This document shows positions 23,340 through 33,331 of a stretch of DNA of 38,833 bases, in pieces. Below the pieces are notes generated by a model that was not told the DNA's origin, searched no databases, and was given only the letters and a program-made list of their open reading frames with translations. The translations under genes and the position numbers were made by a program. Source of the stretch: Candidatus Daviesbacteria bacterium (GTDB taxonomy: Bacteria > Patescibacteriota > Microgenomatia > Daviesbacterales > UBA10151); the NCBI GenBank assembly GCA_016183305.1, contig JACPEW010000026.1, positions 1-38,833 on the forward strand, given 5' to 3'. Each line of letters starts with the position of its first letter. Position 1 is the stretch's first letter.

Positions 23340-26300
23340 CTAGACTATTTTAAAAGCACCTTCACCTAGAATCCTTGTTATCTCATCTTCTAAAACAGTT
23401 GAAGGATTTATCCCAAAAGGCAAATCCATTCTCCTGACCTGGTCCCCGCTTGGCAGCAGCAACACCACCCCTGCTTTCCCGGGAAACTGCCTTAAAATCC
23501 TATTAATATTTTGTAAAACAGTAATCCCTGTGCCTATTGGAATACTAATTTCTACTACTGAGCTATTTTCCAAATCATCTTCCAAAACTTTTTCTGGATC
23601 AAATTGGCTAATTTTTTCTACTACCAGAGATAATTCCTCTTCCCTTTTTTCGACCCTGCCAGAAATTAAAACTACTGTATCTTGGACTAAAAATTCTTTA
23701 CAAACCTCATAGATTTTAGGAAATATCACCACCTCTAAAGTTGTTGCCCCATCAGAGATTTTTAAAAAAGCCATCTCTGAAGCATTCTTTTTAGTTAAAA
23801 CTTTTTTAACATTTTGTATTACCCCACCTAGTTTTAAAGTTTTTCCTATATGCTCATCTTCTAAATCAGACAATTTATTAGAAACAAACCTGGTTAATTT
23901 TTTAAGGGTTTCTAGATATGGAGGCTCATGTAAATAAAAACCTAATAAATCCTTTTCAAATACCAGCAGCTGTTCTAAAGGTAATTCCGGAACATCTGGT
24001 AATTTAACAACTAGGCTATTTAATTGCTCCTCTTCCCCAAATAAAGAAACCTGCCCAGAAATTTTACTCTTATTTTGCTTATGGACTTCTCCCAAACATT
24101 CATCTAAAACCAGGAGCTGGGAGGCCCTGGGGCCTAGTTTATCTAAAGCTCCTGCTTTAATTAAGCTCTCCAAAGTTTTCCTGTTAACCAACCTATTATC
24201 TATCCTGGAAATTAAATCTCCTAAAGATTTAAACTCCCCATCTTTTCTGGCTTGAATAATTGATTCTATAGCAGAAATTCCCACATTTTTAATAGCAGAT
24301 AAGCCAAATCTAATGCCTTGTTGTGCCTGAGATAATTTTTCAAGTTCTTCCAAAGAAAAACCTATCCCTGATTTATTTACATCTGGCGGTAAAACCACAA
24401 TTCCCAATCTTCTACACTCTTCAATTGCTGCAGCAATTTTGTCTGCATCCCCTGATTCTGCTGTCATTACTGCTGCCATAAACTCTCCTGTAAAAGAGGC
24501 TTTCATATAGGCTGTTTGATAAGCAACCATGGCATAGGAAGCAGCATGGGCTTTATTAAATCCATAAGCAGCAAAAGGAGCAATTAAAGCGAAAACTTCT
24601 TCAGCCTTGGCTTTTCTCATCCCATTGTTAATACAACCTTCAATAAACTTACCTTTTTGCTTGGCCATTTCAGCTGGATTTTTTTTACCCATTGCTTTTC
24701 TGAACTTATCCACCTCTTCCCAAGAATAGCCTGCCAGGACAATTGCTGCCAAAAGCACATCATCCTGATAAACCAGCAAACCTAACGAGGCTTCTGTATA
24801 TTCTTTCATTCTAGAATCAATGTAGGTAATTTTTTTGGGGCTATGTTTTCTGGCAATATATTCTGGAATCACACTCATTGGTCCTGGCCTATATAAAGCC
24901 ACCATTGCCTGGATATCAAAAATTGTTGTAGGTTTTAATTCCATCACATACCTGGTCATCCCACTGCCCTCAAGCTGAAATATACCCATGGTTTCACCTT
25001 TGGCTAACATCTCAAAAGCTTTTTTATCATCAAGAGGGATTTTATTTAAATCCACACTGATTTTTCTATTTTCTTTTACAAATTCTACAGCTTTTCCTAA
25101 AATAGCCAAATTCCTAATCCCCAAAAGATCCATCTTAACCAAACCGATCCCGCCATACTCATCTGCCAGAGAAAACATATCGTATTGAGAGACTAATTTA
25201 TTGCCTTTAGCCTCTCTTTGCAGTGGAGCAAAGTTTGTGATATCTTCTGGGGCAATTACCACTCCGGCAGCATGGACTGAAGCATGGCGGACAGTACCCT
25301 CAATTCTTACTGCTAAATCAAGCAGCTTTTTGATTTGCGGGTCACTTTTATATAAAACAGAAAGCTCTGGCACTTCCTTAATACTCTGGCTTAAAGGTTT
25401 ATGAAAACCCTGGTAAGGAGGAGGAACAAGTTTGGCAATCTTATCAACATCACCATAAGATACCCCCAAAACTCTTCCTACATCCCTAATAGCAGCCCTG
25501 CCCATCATAGTTCCAAAAGTCACAATATGGGCAACTTTATCTTCACCATATTTTTGGATCACATAATGAATAACTTCATCCCTTCTGTCATCAGCAATAT
25601 CAGCATCAATATCAGGCAGGGTGGGTCTGTAGACTGTTAAAAACCGCTCAAAAGGCAATAAATAATCCAAAGGGTTTAAGTTCGTTACCCCTAAGCAATA
25701 TAAAACCATAGAAGCTGCTGCAGAACCCCTGGTATTGGTAATAATTCCTCTTTGGTGAGCCCACTCCATAAAATCAGCCACCACTAAAAAATAATCAGCA
25801 TACTGTTTTTTCTCAATTACCCCTAACTCATACTCTATTCTTTCCTTAACTTTATCTGTGATTTCTAGTTTTTCTTTAGCTTTCTCGAAAGTAAGCTCCC
25901 TTAAATATTCCATGGAAGGTTTTTTATCAGGAGTAGCAAAAACAGGAAAACGGGCAATACCCAAAGGTAATTCTAAATCAACAGCTTCAGCAATTTTTAC
26001 TGTATTTTCTAAAGCCTGGGGTAAATCCCTAAAATTTTCTTCCATTTCTTCCGGGGATTTAACATAATAATCAGGGGTATCAATCATCCTAAGCCTTTTA
26101 GTTTCTGACAAAAACTTACCAGTTTGGACACAAAGTAAAGCATCTTGGGCCTGCGCATCTTCTTTTTTAACATAGTGGAAATCATTAGTGGCAACAATTG
26201 GTACACTCATCTTTTGAGATAAGTTCCCAACTGCCTGCCTTGTTTCATTTTGAATATCCAGCAATTCTTGCAGGTCTTTTCTAACAGTATCATCAACAAC

Positions 26301-26858
26301 AGTTTCTAAGGACTTTTGGTAAGGATGGGATTGCAGTTCTAAGTAAAAATTACCTTCCCCAAAAATATCTAAGTAGGTTTTAATTACTTCTTCACTCTTT
26401 TTAAAATCTTTAAGGTTTAAAGACCTGATAAATTCTCCTGAAGGACAGCCTGATAAAGCAATCAAACCTTCGTGGTACTCCTTGAGGAGGGTTTTATCTA
26501 CCCTGGGTCTGTAATAATAACCTTCAATATGGGCAATAGTAGATAGCTTCATTAAATTAAGGTATCCTTGATAGTTTTTAGCTAAAACTGTTAAATGGTA
26601 AGGCTCACTGTCAAGCCTTCCTTCTTTGTCTTTATAAGATCTTTTAGCCACATACATCTCTACCCCAATAATAGGTTTTATCCCAGCTTCTTTGCAGGTT
26701 TTATAAAATTCTATAGCCCCATACATCACTCCATGGTCAGTAATGGCTAAAGCATCCATCCCCAAGCTTTTTACAGTTTTTATCATCTCAGGCATTTTAG
26801 ACAAGCCATCAAGCAGGGAATATTGAGTATGGCCATGAAGATGAACAAATTTAGGCAT
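23340..26858 (-). CDS. dnaE: DNA polymerase III alpha subunit
   Basis: The 1172-aa replicative polymerase. The N-terminal PHP domain shows [13 protein letters not shown] (7-19) and AITDHG (38-43). The catalytic palm has PDIDAD (415-420) with Asp416 and Asp418 as the metal ligands, and RGSAAASMV (377-385). The helix-hairpin-helix and OB domains lie in the C-terminal 350 residues. No intein interrupts it, although dnaE is a frequent intein host. A Shine-Dalgarno sequence (GGGGAG) is just before the ATG and a palindrome precedes that. It sits between gatB and rplS on the minus strand. Confidence 0.97.
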   Translation of the reverse strand: MPKFVHLHGHTQYSLLDGLSKMPEMIKTVKSLGMDALAITDHGVMYGAIEFYKTCKEAGIKPIIGVEMYVAKRSYKDKEGRLDSEPYHLTVLAKNYQGYLNLMKLSTIAHIEGYYYRPRVDKTLLKEYHEGLIALSGCPSGEFIRSLNLKDFKKSEEVIKTYLDIFGEGNFYLELQSHPYQKSLETVVDDTVRKDLQELLDIQNETRQAVGNLSQKMSVPIVATNDFHYVKKEDAQAQDALLCVQTGKFLSETKRLRMIDTPDYYVKSPEEMEENFRDLPQALENTVKIAEAVDLELPLGIARFPVFATPDKKPSMEYLRELTFEKAKEKLEITDKVKERIEYELGVIEKKQYADYFLVVADFMEWAHQRGIITNTRGSAAASMVLYCLGVTNLNPLDYLLPFERFLTVYRPTLPDIDADIADDRRDEVIHYVIQKYGEDKVAHIVTFGTMMGRAAIRDVGRVLGVSYGDVDKIAKLVPPPYQGFHKPLSQSIKEVPELSVLYKSDPQIKKLLDLAVRIEGTVRHASVHAAGVVIAPEDITNFAPLQREAKGNKLVSQYDMFSLADEYGGIGLVKMDLLGIRNLAILGKAVEFVKENRKISVDLNKIPLDDKKAFEMLAKGETMGIFQLEGSGMTRYVMELKPTTIFDIQAMVALYRPGPMSVIPEYIARKHSPKKITYIDSRMKEYTEASLGLLVYQDDVLLAAIVLAGYSWEEVDKFRKAMGKKNPAEMAKQKGKFIEGCINNGMRKAKAEEVFALIAPFAAYGFNKAHAASYAMVAYQTAYMKASFTGEFMAAVMTAESGDADKIAAAIEECRRLGIVVLPPDVNKSGIGFSLEELEKLSQAQQGIRFGLSAIKNVGISAIESIIQARKDGEFKSLGDLISRIDNRLVNRKTLESLIKAGALDKLGPRASQLLVLDECLGEVHKQNKSKISGQVSLFGEEEQLNSLVVKLPDVPELPLEQLLVFEKDLLGFYLHEPPYLETLKKLTRFVSNKLSDLEDEHIGKTLKLGGVIQNVKKVLTKKNASEMAFLKISDGATTLEVVIFPKIYEVCKEFLVQDTVVLISGRVEKREEELSLVVEKISQFDPEKVLEDDLENSSVVEISIPIGTGITVLQNINRILRQFPGKAGVVLLLPSGDQVRRMDLPFGINPSTVLEDEITRILGEGAFKIV

Positions 26859-26869
26859 AAAACTCCCCT

Positions 26870-26896
26870 GTCATCCCCAATCAAGTTGGGGACGAC
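26870..26896. repeat. REP-like palindrome before dnaE
   Basis: GTC-A-TCCCCAA, a TCAAG loop and TTGGGGA-C-GAC form an almost perfect 11-bp stem. It lies 11 bp upstream of the dnaE ATG, so in the mRNA it forms a leader hairpin just ahead of the Shine-Dalgarno sequence. The rest of the dnaE-gatB gap (26897-26959) shows nothing clear. Confidence 0.65.
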
Positions 26897-26959
26897 AATT
26901 TGGTGATTGTCATTTTACCAGCACCCTAGGATACTATTTCAAGTAGGAAAATTGTAAGC

Positions 26960-28306
26960 TTACTGCTTAAGTAGTTTTTCTAAGATTGGTCTTAGCTTTG
27001 CCACATCTGCTTTACCAGAGGATAATCTCATTACCCCACCGGTTATTGCCTGCAGGGCTGGGATTTTGCCTGCTTTGTAATCTGCCACTGATTTGGGGTT
27101 GTCTTTAATAGCCCGCTCTGCTAATTTAGTTAATTCTTCCTCATTATCTATTATTCCAACTTTTTTATTCTTTATTTCCTCAATAATTTGGGTTGGCAGG
27201 GTTTCTTCTATGTTTACTTTTTTGTTAATAATATAGTTTGCTATCTGGACTGCTTCTACCCCATGTTTTTTACCATGTTCTACAGTTTGTTCAAAATAAT
27301 CTGCCAGCTCTTTTGTTTCTGTTAATATTTTTGCCTGGGCTGAAGTTAATTTATACTCCTCCTCAAATCTCTTACTCTTAATCCAAGGCAATTCTGGCAG
27401 ACTTGACTCTAGACTCTTGACTCTAGACTCTTCTATTCTGAGTTCTGGTAAGTCTGGTTCGGGAAAATAGCGGTAATCATGAGCTTCTTCTTTACTTCTT
27501 TGAAGGTATGTGCTCTTTTGTTCTGCATCCCATCCTCTGGTCTCTTGAGAGATCTTTTCTCCTTTTTCCAAAGCAGTAATTTGGCGTTTAATTTCATACT
27601 CAATAGCAGCCACCATAAATCTAAAAGAATTAATGTTTTTAAGCTCCACTCTATAATTTGGTAAATCTGTACTTCCTTCTGGCCTAACAGAAACATTAGC
27701 CTCTAGTCTCATATCTCCTCTTTCCATATCAGCATTGGAAACACCCAAATACCTGAAAAGCTGCTGGAGTTTTTTAGCATAATCCCTGACTGCTTCAACA
27801 TTATGGAAATCAGGCTCTGTGACTATTTCCACTAACGGCACACCACTTCTATTGAAATCAATTTGTGTTCCATTTTGACTTTTGACTTTTGACTTTTGAC
27901 TTCCAAATCGATGCATCAATTTGGCCGTATCTTCTTCCTGGTGAGCCCTGTTAATTCTTATTTTTTGTCCATTATCTAAAACCAAATACCCATTAACACA
28001 AAGTGGCCATCTGTATTGGGAAATCTGATAACCTTTAGGAAGATCAGGGTAAAAATAATTCTTTCTTTCAAACCTGGATAGGGAAGGGGTGAAACAATTT
28101 AAAGCCAAACCAATTTTTATACAAGCCTCAATAGCAGCTTTATTAGTATAAGGCAAGGCTCCGGGTAAACCTAAACAAACAGGACAAGTATGGGTGTTAG
28201 GTTCTTTACCAAAATAATCAGCAGAACACCTGCAAAACATTTTGTTTTTTGTATTTAATTCAACATGTATTTCTAAACCAATGACAGGTTCATATTTATT
28301 AGTCAT
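26960..28306 (-). CDS. gatB: Asp-tRNA(Asn)/Glu-tRNA(Gln) amidotransferase subunit B
   Basis: The 448-aa tRNA-binding and kinase subunit of GatCAB. The ATG at 28306 is chosen because it overlaps the gatA TGA (ATGA) and gives the standard N-terminus YEPVIGLEIHVEL; an open upstream extension of 16 codons lies inside gatA. The zinc-site cysteines CRC and CPVC, the loop RKNYFYPDLPKGYQISQY and FNRSGVPLVEIVTEPD are present. Two in-frame insertions stand out: SQKSKVKSQNGTQ before DFNRSG, and EESRVKSLESS near residue 300. Both are encoded by heptamer tandem repeats. Confidence 0.95.
   Translation of the reverse strand: MTNKYEPVIGLEIHVELNTKNKMFCRCSADYFGKEPNTHTCPVCLGLPGALPYTNKAAIEACIKIGLALNCFTPSLSRFERKNYFYPDLPKGYQISQYRWPLCVNGYLVLDNGQKIRINRAHQEEDTAKLMHRFGSQKSKVKSQNGTQIDFNRSGVPLVEIVTEPDFHNVEAVRDYAKKLQQLFRYLGVSNADMERGDMRLEANVSVRPEGSTDLPNYRVELKNINSFRFMVAAIEYEIKRQITALEKGEKISQETRGWDAEQKSTYLQRSKEEAHDYRYFPEPDLPELRIEESRVKSLESSLPELPWIKSKRFEEEYKLTSAQAKILTETKELADYFEQTVEHGKKHGVEAVQIANYIINKKVNIEETLPTQIIEEIKNKKVGIIDNEEELTKLAERAIKDNPKSVADYKAGKIPALQAITGGVMRLSSGKADVAKLRPILEKLLKQ
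27403..27430. repeat. Heptamer tandem repeat within gatB (T[T/A]GACTC)4
   Basis: Four consecutive heptamers alternate TTGACTC and TAGACTC on the plus strand. They encode the gatB insertion ESRVKSLES with the frame kept. Confidence 0.9.
27873..27900. repeat. Heptamer tandem repeat within gatB (TTTTGAC)4
   Basis: Four perfect copies of TTTTGAC (GTCAAAA on the coding strand), encoding most of the in-frame gatB insertion QKSKVKSQ. Confidence 0.92.
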
Positions 28307-29670
28307 ATATTTCTTTCTTTGGCGGGTGACAATGGTGGTTTCTCCTTGTGCCATTCTGTTGCTTGTTCATAAATCTCACCAACATTTAATATAGTTTCCT
28401 CATCCATATATTTTCCTAAGATTTGTAAGCCTACTGGTAAACCTTGGGAAAAACCGCAAGGTAAACAAAGTCCTGGAATACCGGCAAGATTTGCTGGAAT
28501 AGTATAAGCATCAGAAAAGTACATAGCCAAAGGATCATCTGCTTTTTCCCCTAGATTCCAGGCGACAGTAGGGGAGGCTGGACCAACTATCACATCACAT
28601 TTTTCAAAGGCTTTTTCAAAATCCTGCTTGATTAAAGTCCTGACTTTAGCAGCTTTCATAAAATAATCATCAAAATATCCAGCAGAAAGGGTATAGGTCC
28701 CAAGCATTATTCTTCTTTTTACCTCTGCTCCAAAATTCTTCCTTGAAGAACCAAACCTAATTCCATCAAAACGGGCTAAATTAGCTGAAACTTCTGAAGG
28801 CAACACAATATAATAAGCAGCAATAGCATATTCTGTATGAGGCAACTGCACCTCCACAATTTCTGCTCCCAACTCTTCTATTTTTTTAACAGCGTCCTTA
28901 ATTACTTTCTCTACTCCCTCATCTAATCCTTTACCAAAATACTCCCTAGGCAGCCCAATTCTTAAATCCTTCATCGAAAATTGAAAATTGAAAATTGAAA
29001 ATTCCGAATTGGTACAATTCGGATCATATCCATCCGGTCCGCTGATCCATTCTAATACCTGCCTGGCATCAGCAACTGATTTGGTAAATGGCCCAATCTG
29101 GTCTAAAGAAGAAGCTAAAGCTATAACTCCATACCTGGATACCCTACCATAGCTTGGTTTTAGGCCCACTACTCCAGACAAAGAAGCTGGCTGCCTGATT
29201 GATCCACCAGTATCAGTACCCAAAGAAAAAACTGCTAAATCTGCTGCTACAGCTACTGCTGAACCAGAAGAAGATCCTCCAGGAACTTTAGTTAAATCCC
29301 AGGGGTTTTTTGTGGGGCCGTAAGCAGAATTTTCTCCAGATGAGCCCATGGCAAACTCATCACAATTTGTTTTACCAACTACCCTAATATTTTGTTCTTT
29401 AAGTTTTTGAACAACAGTAGCATCAAATGGGGGAATAAAGCCTTCTAAAATCTTTGAACCTGCAGTTGTAGGAATATTTTTTGTGATAATAATATCTTTA
29501 ATAGCAACAGGAATTCCTTTTGAACCCTCAGCGGTAACTAAAAAGGCATTAAGTTTTGGATTTAGTTCTGCGATTTTCTGCTGATAAGCCTTATTTAATT
29601 CTTCTTCAGAAAATTTATTTTCTTTTAAACCTTTTATAGTTTCTAATAAAGTAAGTTGTGTGATATTCAT
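28303..29670 (-). CDS. gatA: Asp-tRNA(Asn)/Glu-tRNA(Gln) amidotransferase subunit A
   Basis: The 455-aa amidase subunit, which releases ammonia from glutamine. The Ser-cisSer-Lys triad is readable: Lys58 in VAIKDII, Ser133 in PGGSSSGS, and Ser157 in TGGSIRQ, with the 24-residue spacing of known GatA. An insertion NSEFSIFNFQFSM (221-233) is encoded by a heptamer repeat and follows GYDPNCT, a surface-loop position. The TGA overlaps the gatB start. The order gatC-gatA-gatB is the common operon. Confidence 0.96.
   Translation of the reverse strand: MNITQLTLLETIKGLKENKFSEEELNKAYQQKIAELNPKLNAFLVTAEGSKGIPVAIKDIIITKNIPTTAGSKILEGFIPPFDATVVQKLKEQNIRVVGKTNCDEFAMGSSGENSAYGPTKNPWDLTKVPGGSSSGSAVAVAADLAVFSLGTDTGGSIRQPASLSGVVGLKPSYGRVSRYGVIALASSLDQIGPFTKSVADARQVLEWISGPDGYDPNCTNSEFSIFNFQFSMKDLRIGLPREYFGKGLDEGVEKVIKDAVKKIEELGAEIVEVQLPHTEYAIAAYYIVLPSEVSANLARFDGIRFGSSRKNFGAEVKRRIMLGTYTLSAGYFDDYFMKAAKVRTLIKQDFEKAFEKCDVIVGPASPTVAWNLGEKADDPLAMYFSDAYTIPANLAGIPGLCLPCGFSQGLPVGLQILGKYMDEETILNVGEIYEQATEWHKEKPPLSPAKERNI
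28976..29003. repeat. Heptamer tandem repeat within gatA (GAAAATT)4
   Basis: Four perfect GAAAATT units. On the coding strand they give the Phe/Ser/Asn-rich insertion FSIFNFQFS of GatA without breaking the frame. Confidence 0.92.
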
Positions 29671-29713
29671 ATTAAATAATTTTCAATTCTCAAGTACCAA
29701 TTTACAATGTTTG

Positions 29714-29761
29714 AAAATTTGAAAATTGGATATTGATTGAAAATTGCAAATTGAAAATTGA
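29714..29761. repeat. Degenerate GAAAATT repeats in the gatC-gatA spacer
   Basis: The 100-bp spacer holds several GAAAATT units (two near 29714-29730 and two near 29739-29760) broken by variants such as GCAAATT. It is the same family as the repeat inside gatA, in an older, scrambled state. Confidence 0.7.
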
Positions 29762-29770
29762 TCATTAAAT

Positions 29771-30061
29771 TTATTCTTCAAATACTCCTTTAATTACAAA
29801 ATACCCATCTTTTTTATTAGAAGCATTCGCTAAAGCTTCATCCTGGCTTAAACTGGGTTGGGTCTCCCCTGCTTGAAAAACATTAAAATGGGGGATTACA
29901 TTAAAGGCAGGTTCAACTCCTTTTGTATCAGCCTTCTCCAACTGATCAACATAATCTAAAATTTGGGAAAGCTGCTTAGCATAATGCACCTCTTCCTCCT
30001 CAGTTAAAGGAAGATTAGCCAGTTTTGCTACATGTTTTACTTGATCTCTAGTCAAAGCCAT
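29771..30061 (-). CDS. gatC: Asp-tRNA(Asn)/Glu-tRNA(Gln) amidotransferase subunit C
   Basis: The 96-aa small subunit that wraps between GatA and GatB. The pattern HVAKLANLPLTEEEEVHYAK (10-29), the QLSQILDYVDQLEKADTKGVEP helix and turn, and the C-terminal tail YFVIKGVFEE match the family. It is the first gene of the gatCAB set, 21 bp after obg. Presence of GatCAB indicates that Gln-tRNA and/or Asn-tRNA are made by transamidation. Confidence 0.95.
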   Translation of the reverse strand: MALTRDQVKHVAKLANLPLTEEEEVHYAKQLSQILDYVDQLEKADTKGVEPAFNVIPHFNVFQAGETQPSLSQDEALANASNKKDGYFVIKGVFEE

Positions 30062-30082
30062 GCTCAGATTATACTTGATTGT

Positions 30083-31036
30083 TCAAATCCTGTTAAGCTT
30101 TAAATAATCTTGAAGTTTTTGCAAACTATCCCAGTCATAAATTGACACAGGAATTATTTCTTTGTTAAACTTTTTGAGTTTACCTATCTTTTTTTGTAAA
30201 TTTTTTTCCTCTATTAAATCGCTTTTAGTCAGTAGTATTATTTCCTGTTTTTCAATAAGTTTTGTATTGTATTTTTCCAGTTCATTTCTTACTACCTGAT
30301 AGTCTCCTGTTATATTTTCTGAGTCTGCAGGAACACAGTGAAGAAGTAACTTTACCCTCTCAATATGTTTGAGGAATTTTATCCCTAATCCTTTTCCCTC
30401 AGCTGCCCCTTCAATTAAACCTGGAATATCTGCAATTACTTTACTATTCCACATACCCAGATTTGCTTCAAGGGTAGTAAAAGGATAGTCTGCGGTTTTA
30501 ACCCCTGCATTCGTCAATTCATTTAATAAGCTGCTTTTCCCTGCATTTGGTAAACCAATAAGTCCAAAGTCTGCAATAAATTTTAACTCCAATTTCAAAC
30601 TCTTCTCCTGACCTGGTAAACCCTTTTGGGCATACAACGGAGTAGTTTGCCTTGAAGATCTCATCTCATAATTACCTTTTCCGCCTAATCCTCCCTTACA
30701 GATTAAAATTCTTTTATCCAAACCATTAAGTTCAAATACTTCCTTTGTTTGTAAGTCTGTGAGCTCTGTACCAAGAGGCATTTTTATTTTTAAATCTTTT
30801 CCAGCACTACCAGATTTCTGGAAATTACCTCCCATTTCCCCATCTTCTGCTTCTAAAAGCTTTGTTTTGGAAAATTGGTTTAAAGCTCTTAAGTCTGAAG
30901 TTACACTAATATAAATATCCCCCCCACTTCCTCCATTACCTCCATTAGGGCCACCTTTTTTACCAGGATTAAAAGAAACTTTACCAGGACCGCCATGTCC
31001 TGCTTTTAAAGTAATTTCTACTTCATCAACTAACAT
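30083..31036 (-). CDS. obg: Obg/CgtA GTPase, short form
   Basis: A 317-aa ribosome-associated GTPase. The Gly-rich Obg fold is residues 1-155 (for example GGNGGSGGDIYI). The G domain follows with the P-loop GLPNAGKSS, the switch segment ADYPFTTLEANLG, DIPGLIEGA and LTKSDL. It ends after the G domain, so the C-terminal OCT domain of many homologues is absent. It starts inside the end of htpX (11-bp overlap), indicating coupling. Confidence 0.95.
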   Translation of the reverse strand: MLVDEVEITLKAGHGGPGKVSFNPGKKGGPNGGNGGSGGDIYISVTSDLRALNQFSKTKLLEAEDGEMGGNFQKSGSAGKDLKIKMPLGTELTDLQTKEVFELNGLDKRILICKGGLGGKGNYEMRSSRQTTPLYAQKGLPGQEKSLKLELKFIADFGLIGLPNAGKSSLLNELTNAGVKTADYPFTTLEANLGMWNSKVIADIPGLIEGAAEGKGLGIKFLKHIERVKLLLHCVPADSENITGDYQVVRNELEKYNTKLIEKQEIILLTKSDLIEEKNLQKKIGKLKKFNKEIIPVSIYDWDSLQKLQDYLKLNRI

Positions 31037-31952
31037 GCCCCTCCATCTGACGGAGGGCTTTTACTCTAACTTCTATTGGAGGATGGGTATTAAAAAGTCC
31101 AGCCAGAAAACCCATAGCTTCTTTACCTTTTAAAGGATTAACAATATATAAATGGGCTGTTCCCCTATTTGCTGCCTCCAGCGGTTCTCTATCCCCTGAT
31201 ATTTTTAATAAAGCAGCAGCCAGTCCATCAGGATTCCTGGTTAACAATACTCCAGAAGCATCTGCCAGCAGCTCTCTTCTTCTGGAAACTGCCAGTTGAA
31301 TTAAAGTAGCAATAATTGGGGCTAAAATTGCTGCAACTAAAGCCAAGATCATAAAAATTGCCTGGCCTTTATTATCACGGTCACCTCTTCCAAACCATAA
31401 GCTTCTTAGGAAAAAATCAGAAATTAAAGCAATGGTTCCAACCAAAACTGACACCACTGTCATTACCAGGGTATCCCTGTTACCAACATGAGAAAGCTCA
31501 TGGGCAGTTACCCCTTCCAACTCCTGTTTATTTAATTTTTGTAAAATACCTGTGGTAAAAGCAATTGCTGCATGTTTAGGATCCCTGCCTGTGGCAAAAG
31601 CATTAGGAGCGCTGTCTTCCATAATATAGATTTTTGGTTTAGGTAATCCTCCAGCTACACATAAATTCTCCACCATCCTGTAGAGCTCTTTATTGCTTTT
31701 CTCATCAACAGGCTTTGCTCCTGAGATTCCTAAAACAATTTTATCTGACCAGAAGTAAGAAACAAAGTTCATAATCCCAGCCATAATCAGGGCAAATCCG
31801 GTTAAACCCAAACCCCCTATTTCCCCATAACCAAAACCCTGGGCAATAATATAGATTACTGCCACAGTAAACATAGAAAAAAATAACATGATTACCCAGG
31901 TTTTGAAGACATTGCCTGATACATGATCCCAAGCAGTATTAACAGTGGCCAT
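31026..31952 (-). CDS. htpX: HtpX-family membrane zinc metalloprotease
   Basis: A 308-aa M48B protease for damaged membrane proteins. There are two N-terminal helices (about 17-38 and 45-68), then the zinc site HELSH (151-155), two further helices (about 162-210) and RRELLADASG with the third ligand Glu. Order and length match HtpX. It lies in the same run as lemA, its common partner, but here a Tat-like metalloprotease gene separates the two. Confidence 0.95.
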   Translation of the reverse strand: MATVNTAWDHVSGNVFKTWVIMLFFSMFTVAVIYIIAQGFGYGEIGGLGLTGFALIMAGIMNFVSYFWSDKIVLGISGAKPVDEKSNKELYRMVENLCVAGGLPKPKIYIMEDSAPNAFATGRDPKHAAIAFTTGILQKLNKQELEGVTAHELSHVGNRDTLVMTVVSVLVGTIALISDFFLRSLWFGRGDRDNKGQAIFMILALVAAILAPIIATLIQLAVSRRRELLADASGVLLTRNPDGLAAALLKISGDREPLEAANRGTAHLYIVNPLKGKEAMGFLAGLFNTHPPIEVRVKALRQMEGHVS

Positions 31953-32010
31953 AGTACCTTAATTTTAGCACTTTTTAAGGATTGGTGCGAGTCCCACAAG
32001 CTGTAAAGAA

Positions 32011-33321
32011 CTATGTATTTTTCGCATCAACCACATGATTTGATCTATCCCCAGTTAGTATAAAATGTCTATCTTGTTCCCTCTTAAGGACAAGGAAGTA
32101 ACCAGCATTATTTTTACCCTGCCTCAGGAGCTCACTGGCCTGAGCTATTGTTTTCAATGCGCGAATATCAGTGTTTGATTCGCTTTCATTACCCCTAGTT
32201 ACATCATGCGCTAGTTCATGTCTCAGGGTAAAACCCACTGTTGTTCTACCTATATCATATTGACTTTTTGGTTTCCCAAGAATATACCTTGCAAATGATC
32301 CAGGCTCAGGGAAGGAATTATTTGGACTGTAAGAGGGAATTTTTTCCACAATTACATCACGGTTGAACATACTAATTGTTCCAAATCTGGTGTAAAAACT
32401 AGACTCGCCAAAAGGCGTATCCGCAAAAACTGCCAGATAGGTCCTTGGTCTAGGTTGTTCACCAGCAGCTACAAAAATTACAGTAGTTCCCGGAAGTCCA
32501 ACTCCTTGCGGACCATCCTTCGGAGGATAGTACTGTCCATACATACTGCTGGTTAATCCAGCTGCAATAATTTTTTCATCAGGCATTTTTTCCCAAATAG
32601 CAATTTCTGTATATGTATTGCCACCCATTCCTGGCGTGGTCCGAATATATTCTATCTGCTTTTTTCTTATTTCATCTGGCGTAAGAACGGGATGTTCTTT
32701 AAAGAATAAATCAATCACAGTCTGAAGTTTTTGATAACGAGGATTAGCAAATGATTCAGGAGTAAGCTGGGGACTATCCACCAAAGCAATGATTAATTTG
32801 TTGCCCGCATTTTTACTATATCGCGCCATTAAACCATCTTCTGCAAATGCTTGTTGCCGAATATATAATTCTATTCCATCAGGAGTAATAATTTCTATTC
32901 CCCTGGACAGAAGTCCTTCCCTAGTGAGGACATCACGAGGCAATTCTTCAATAAGAGGTTTTTGGGTATACTCGGTAAGTGATGTTTCGCCTAGATCCAC
33001 CCAAGCTGTTAATTGTGGTTTTCGAGTTTGTCTGGCCAGTTCTTGTGCTTGAATAAATACACCTTTATCAATCGTTATTCTGTGACCATCAGCCATCTGC
33101 AGATAATATGGCCGTCCATATTGATGGTAGAGTGTAATTCCGTGACCCACATCCATTGGTCGCACGTTCCATCCTTGCTCTTCATCCAGTCTATTAACTG
33201 CATCAATTGCTTCCTTCCCTCCAATCCCAACGAAAGTACCTACCCCTGCAAGGGCTACTTTAGCAACCTTCTTGAGAAAATCTCTACGACCAGGGGATGA
33301 CGGTTGATCCCTTTGTTCCAT
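32011..33321 (-). CDS. Tat-like exported putative zinc metalloprotease
   Basis: A 436-aa protein of unknown family. The N-terminus has GRRDFLKK (11-18) followed by a hydrophobic stretch (about 20-34), matching a twin-arginine signal. Near the C-terminus HELAHD (368-373) is a gluzincin-type HExxH zinc site, with acidic candidates for the third ligand in RGNESESNTD (376-385). The central region (about 50-350) is not recognised. It lies between lemA (10 bp) and htpX (58 bp). It may process envelope proteins. Peptidase activity is inferred from one motif. Confidence 0.7.
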   Translation of the reverse strand: MEQRDQPSSPGRRDFLKKVAKVALAGVGTFVGIGGKEAIDAVNRLDEEQGWNVRPMDVGHGITLYHQYGRPYYLQMADGHRITIDKGVFIQAQELARQTRKPQLTAWVDLGETSLTEYTQKPLIEELPRDVLTREGLLSRGIEIITPDGIELYIRQQAFAEDGLMARYSKNAGNKLIIALVDSPQLTPESFANPRYQKLQTVIDLFFKEHPVLTPDEIRKKQIEYIRTTPGMGGNTYTEIAIWEKMPDEKIIAAGLTSSMYGQYYPPKDGPQGVGLPGTTVIFVAAGEQPRPRTYLAVFADTPFGESSFYTRFGTISMFNRDVIVEKIPSYSPNNSFPEPGSFARYILGKPKSQYDIGRTTVGFTLRHELAHDVTRGNESESNTDIRALKTIAQASELLRQGKNNAGYFLVLKREQDRHFILTGDRSNHVVDAKNT

Positions 33322-33331
33322 GAATTTAACG

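Noticed and set aside
23340-26858. Intein in dnaE
   Set aside because: dnaE is a frequent intein host, but the 1172-aa product has normal length and continuous domain order.
28304-28354. gatB starting at 28354
   Set aside because: The extra 16 codons overlap gatA, lack family similarity, and the ATGA overlap at 28306 gives the standard N-terminus.
27403-29003. CRISPR array
   Set aside because: Units are 7 bp, contiguous, without spacers, and lie in coding sequence. No cas gene is present.
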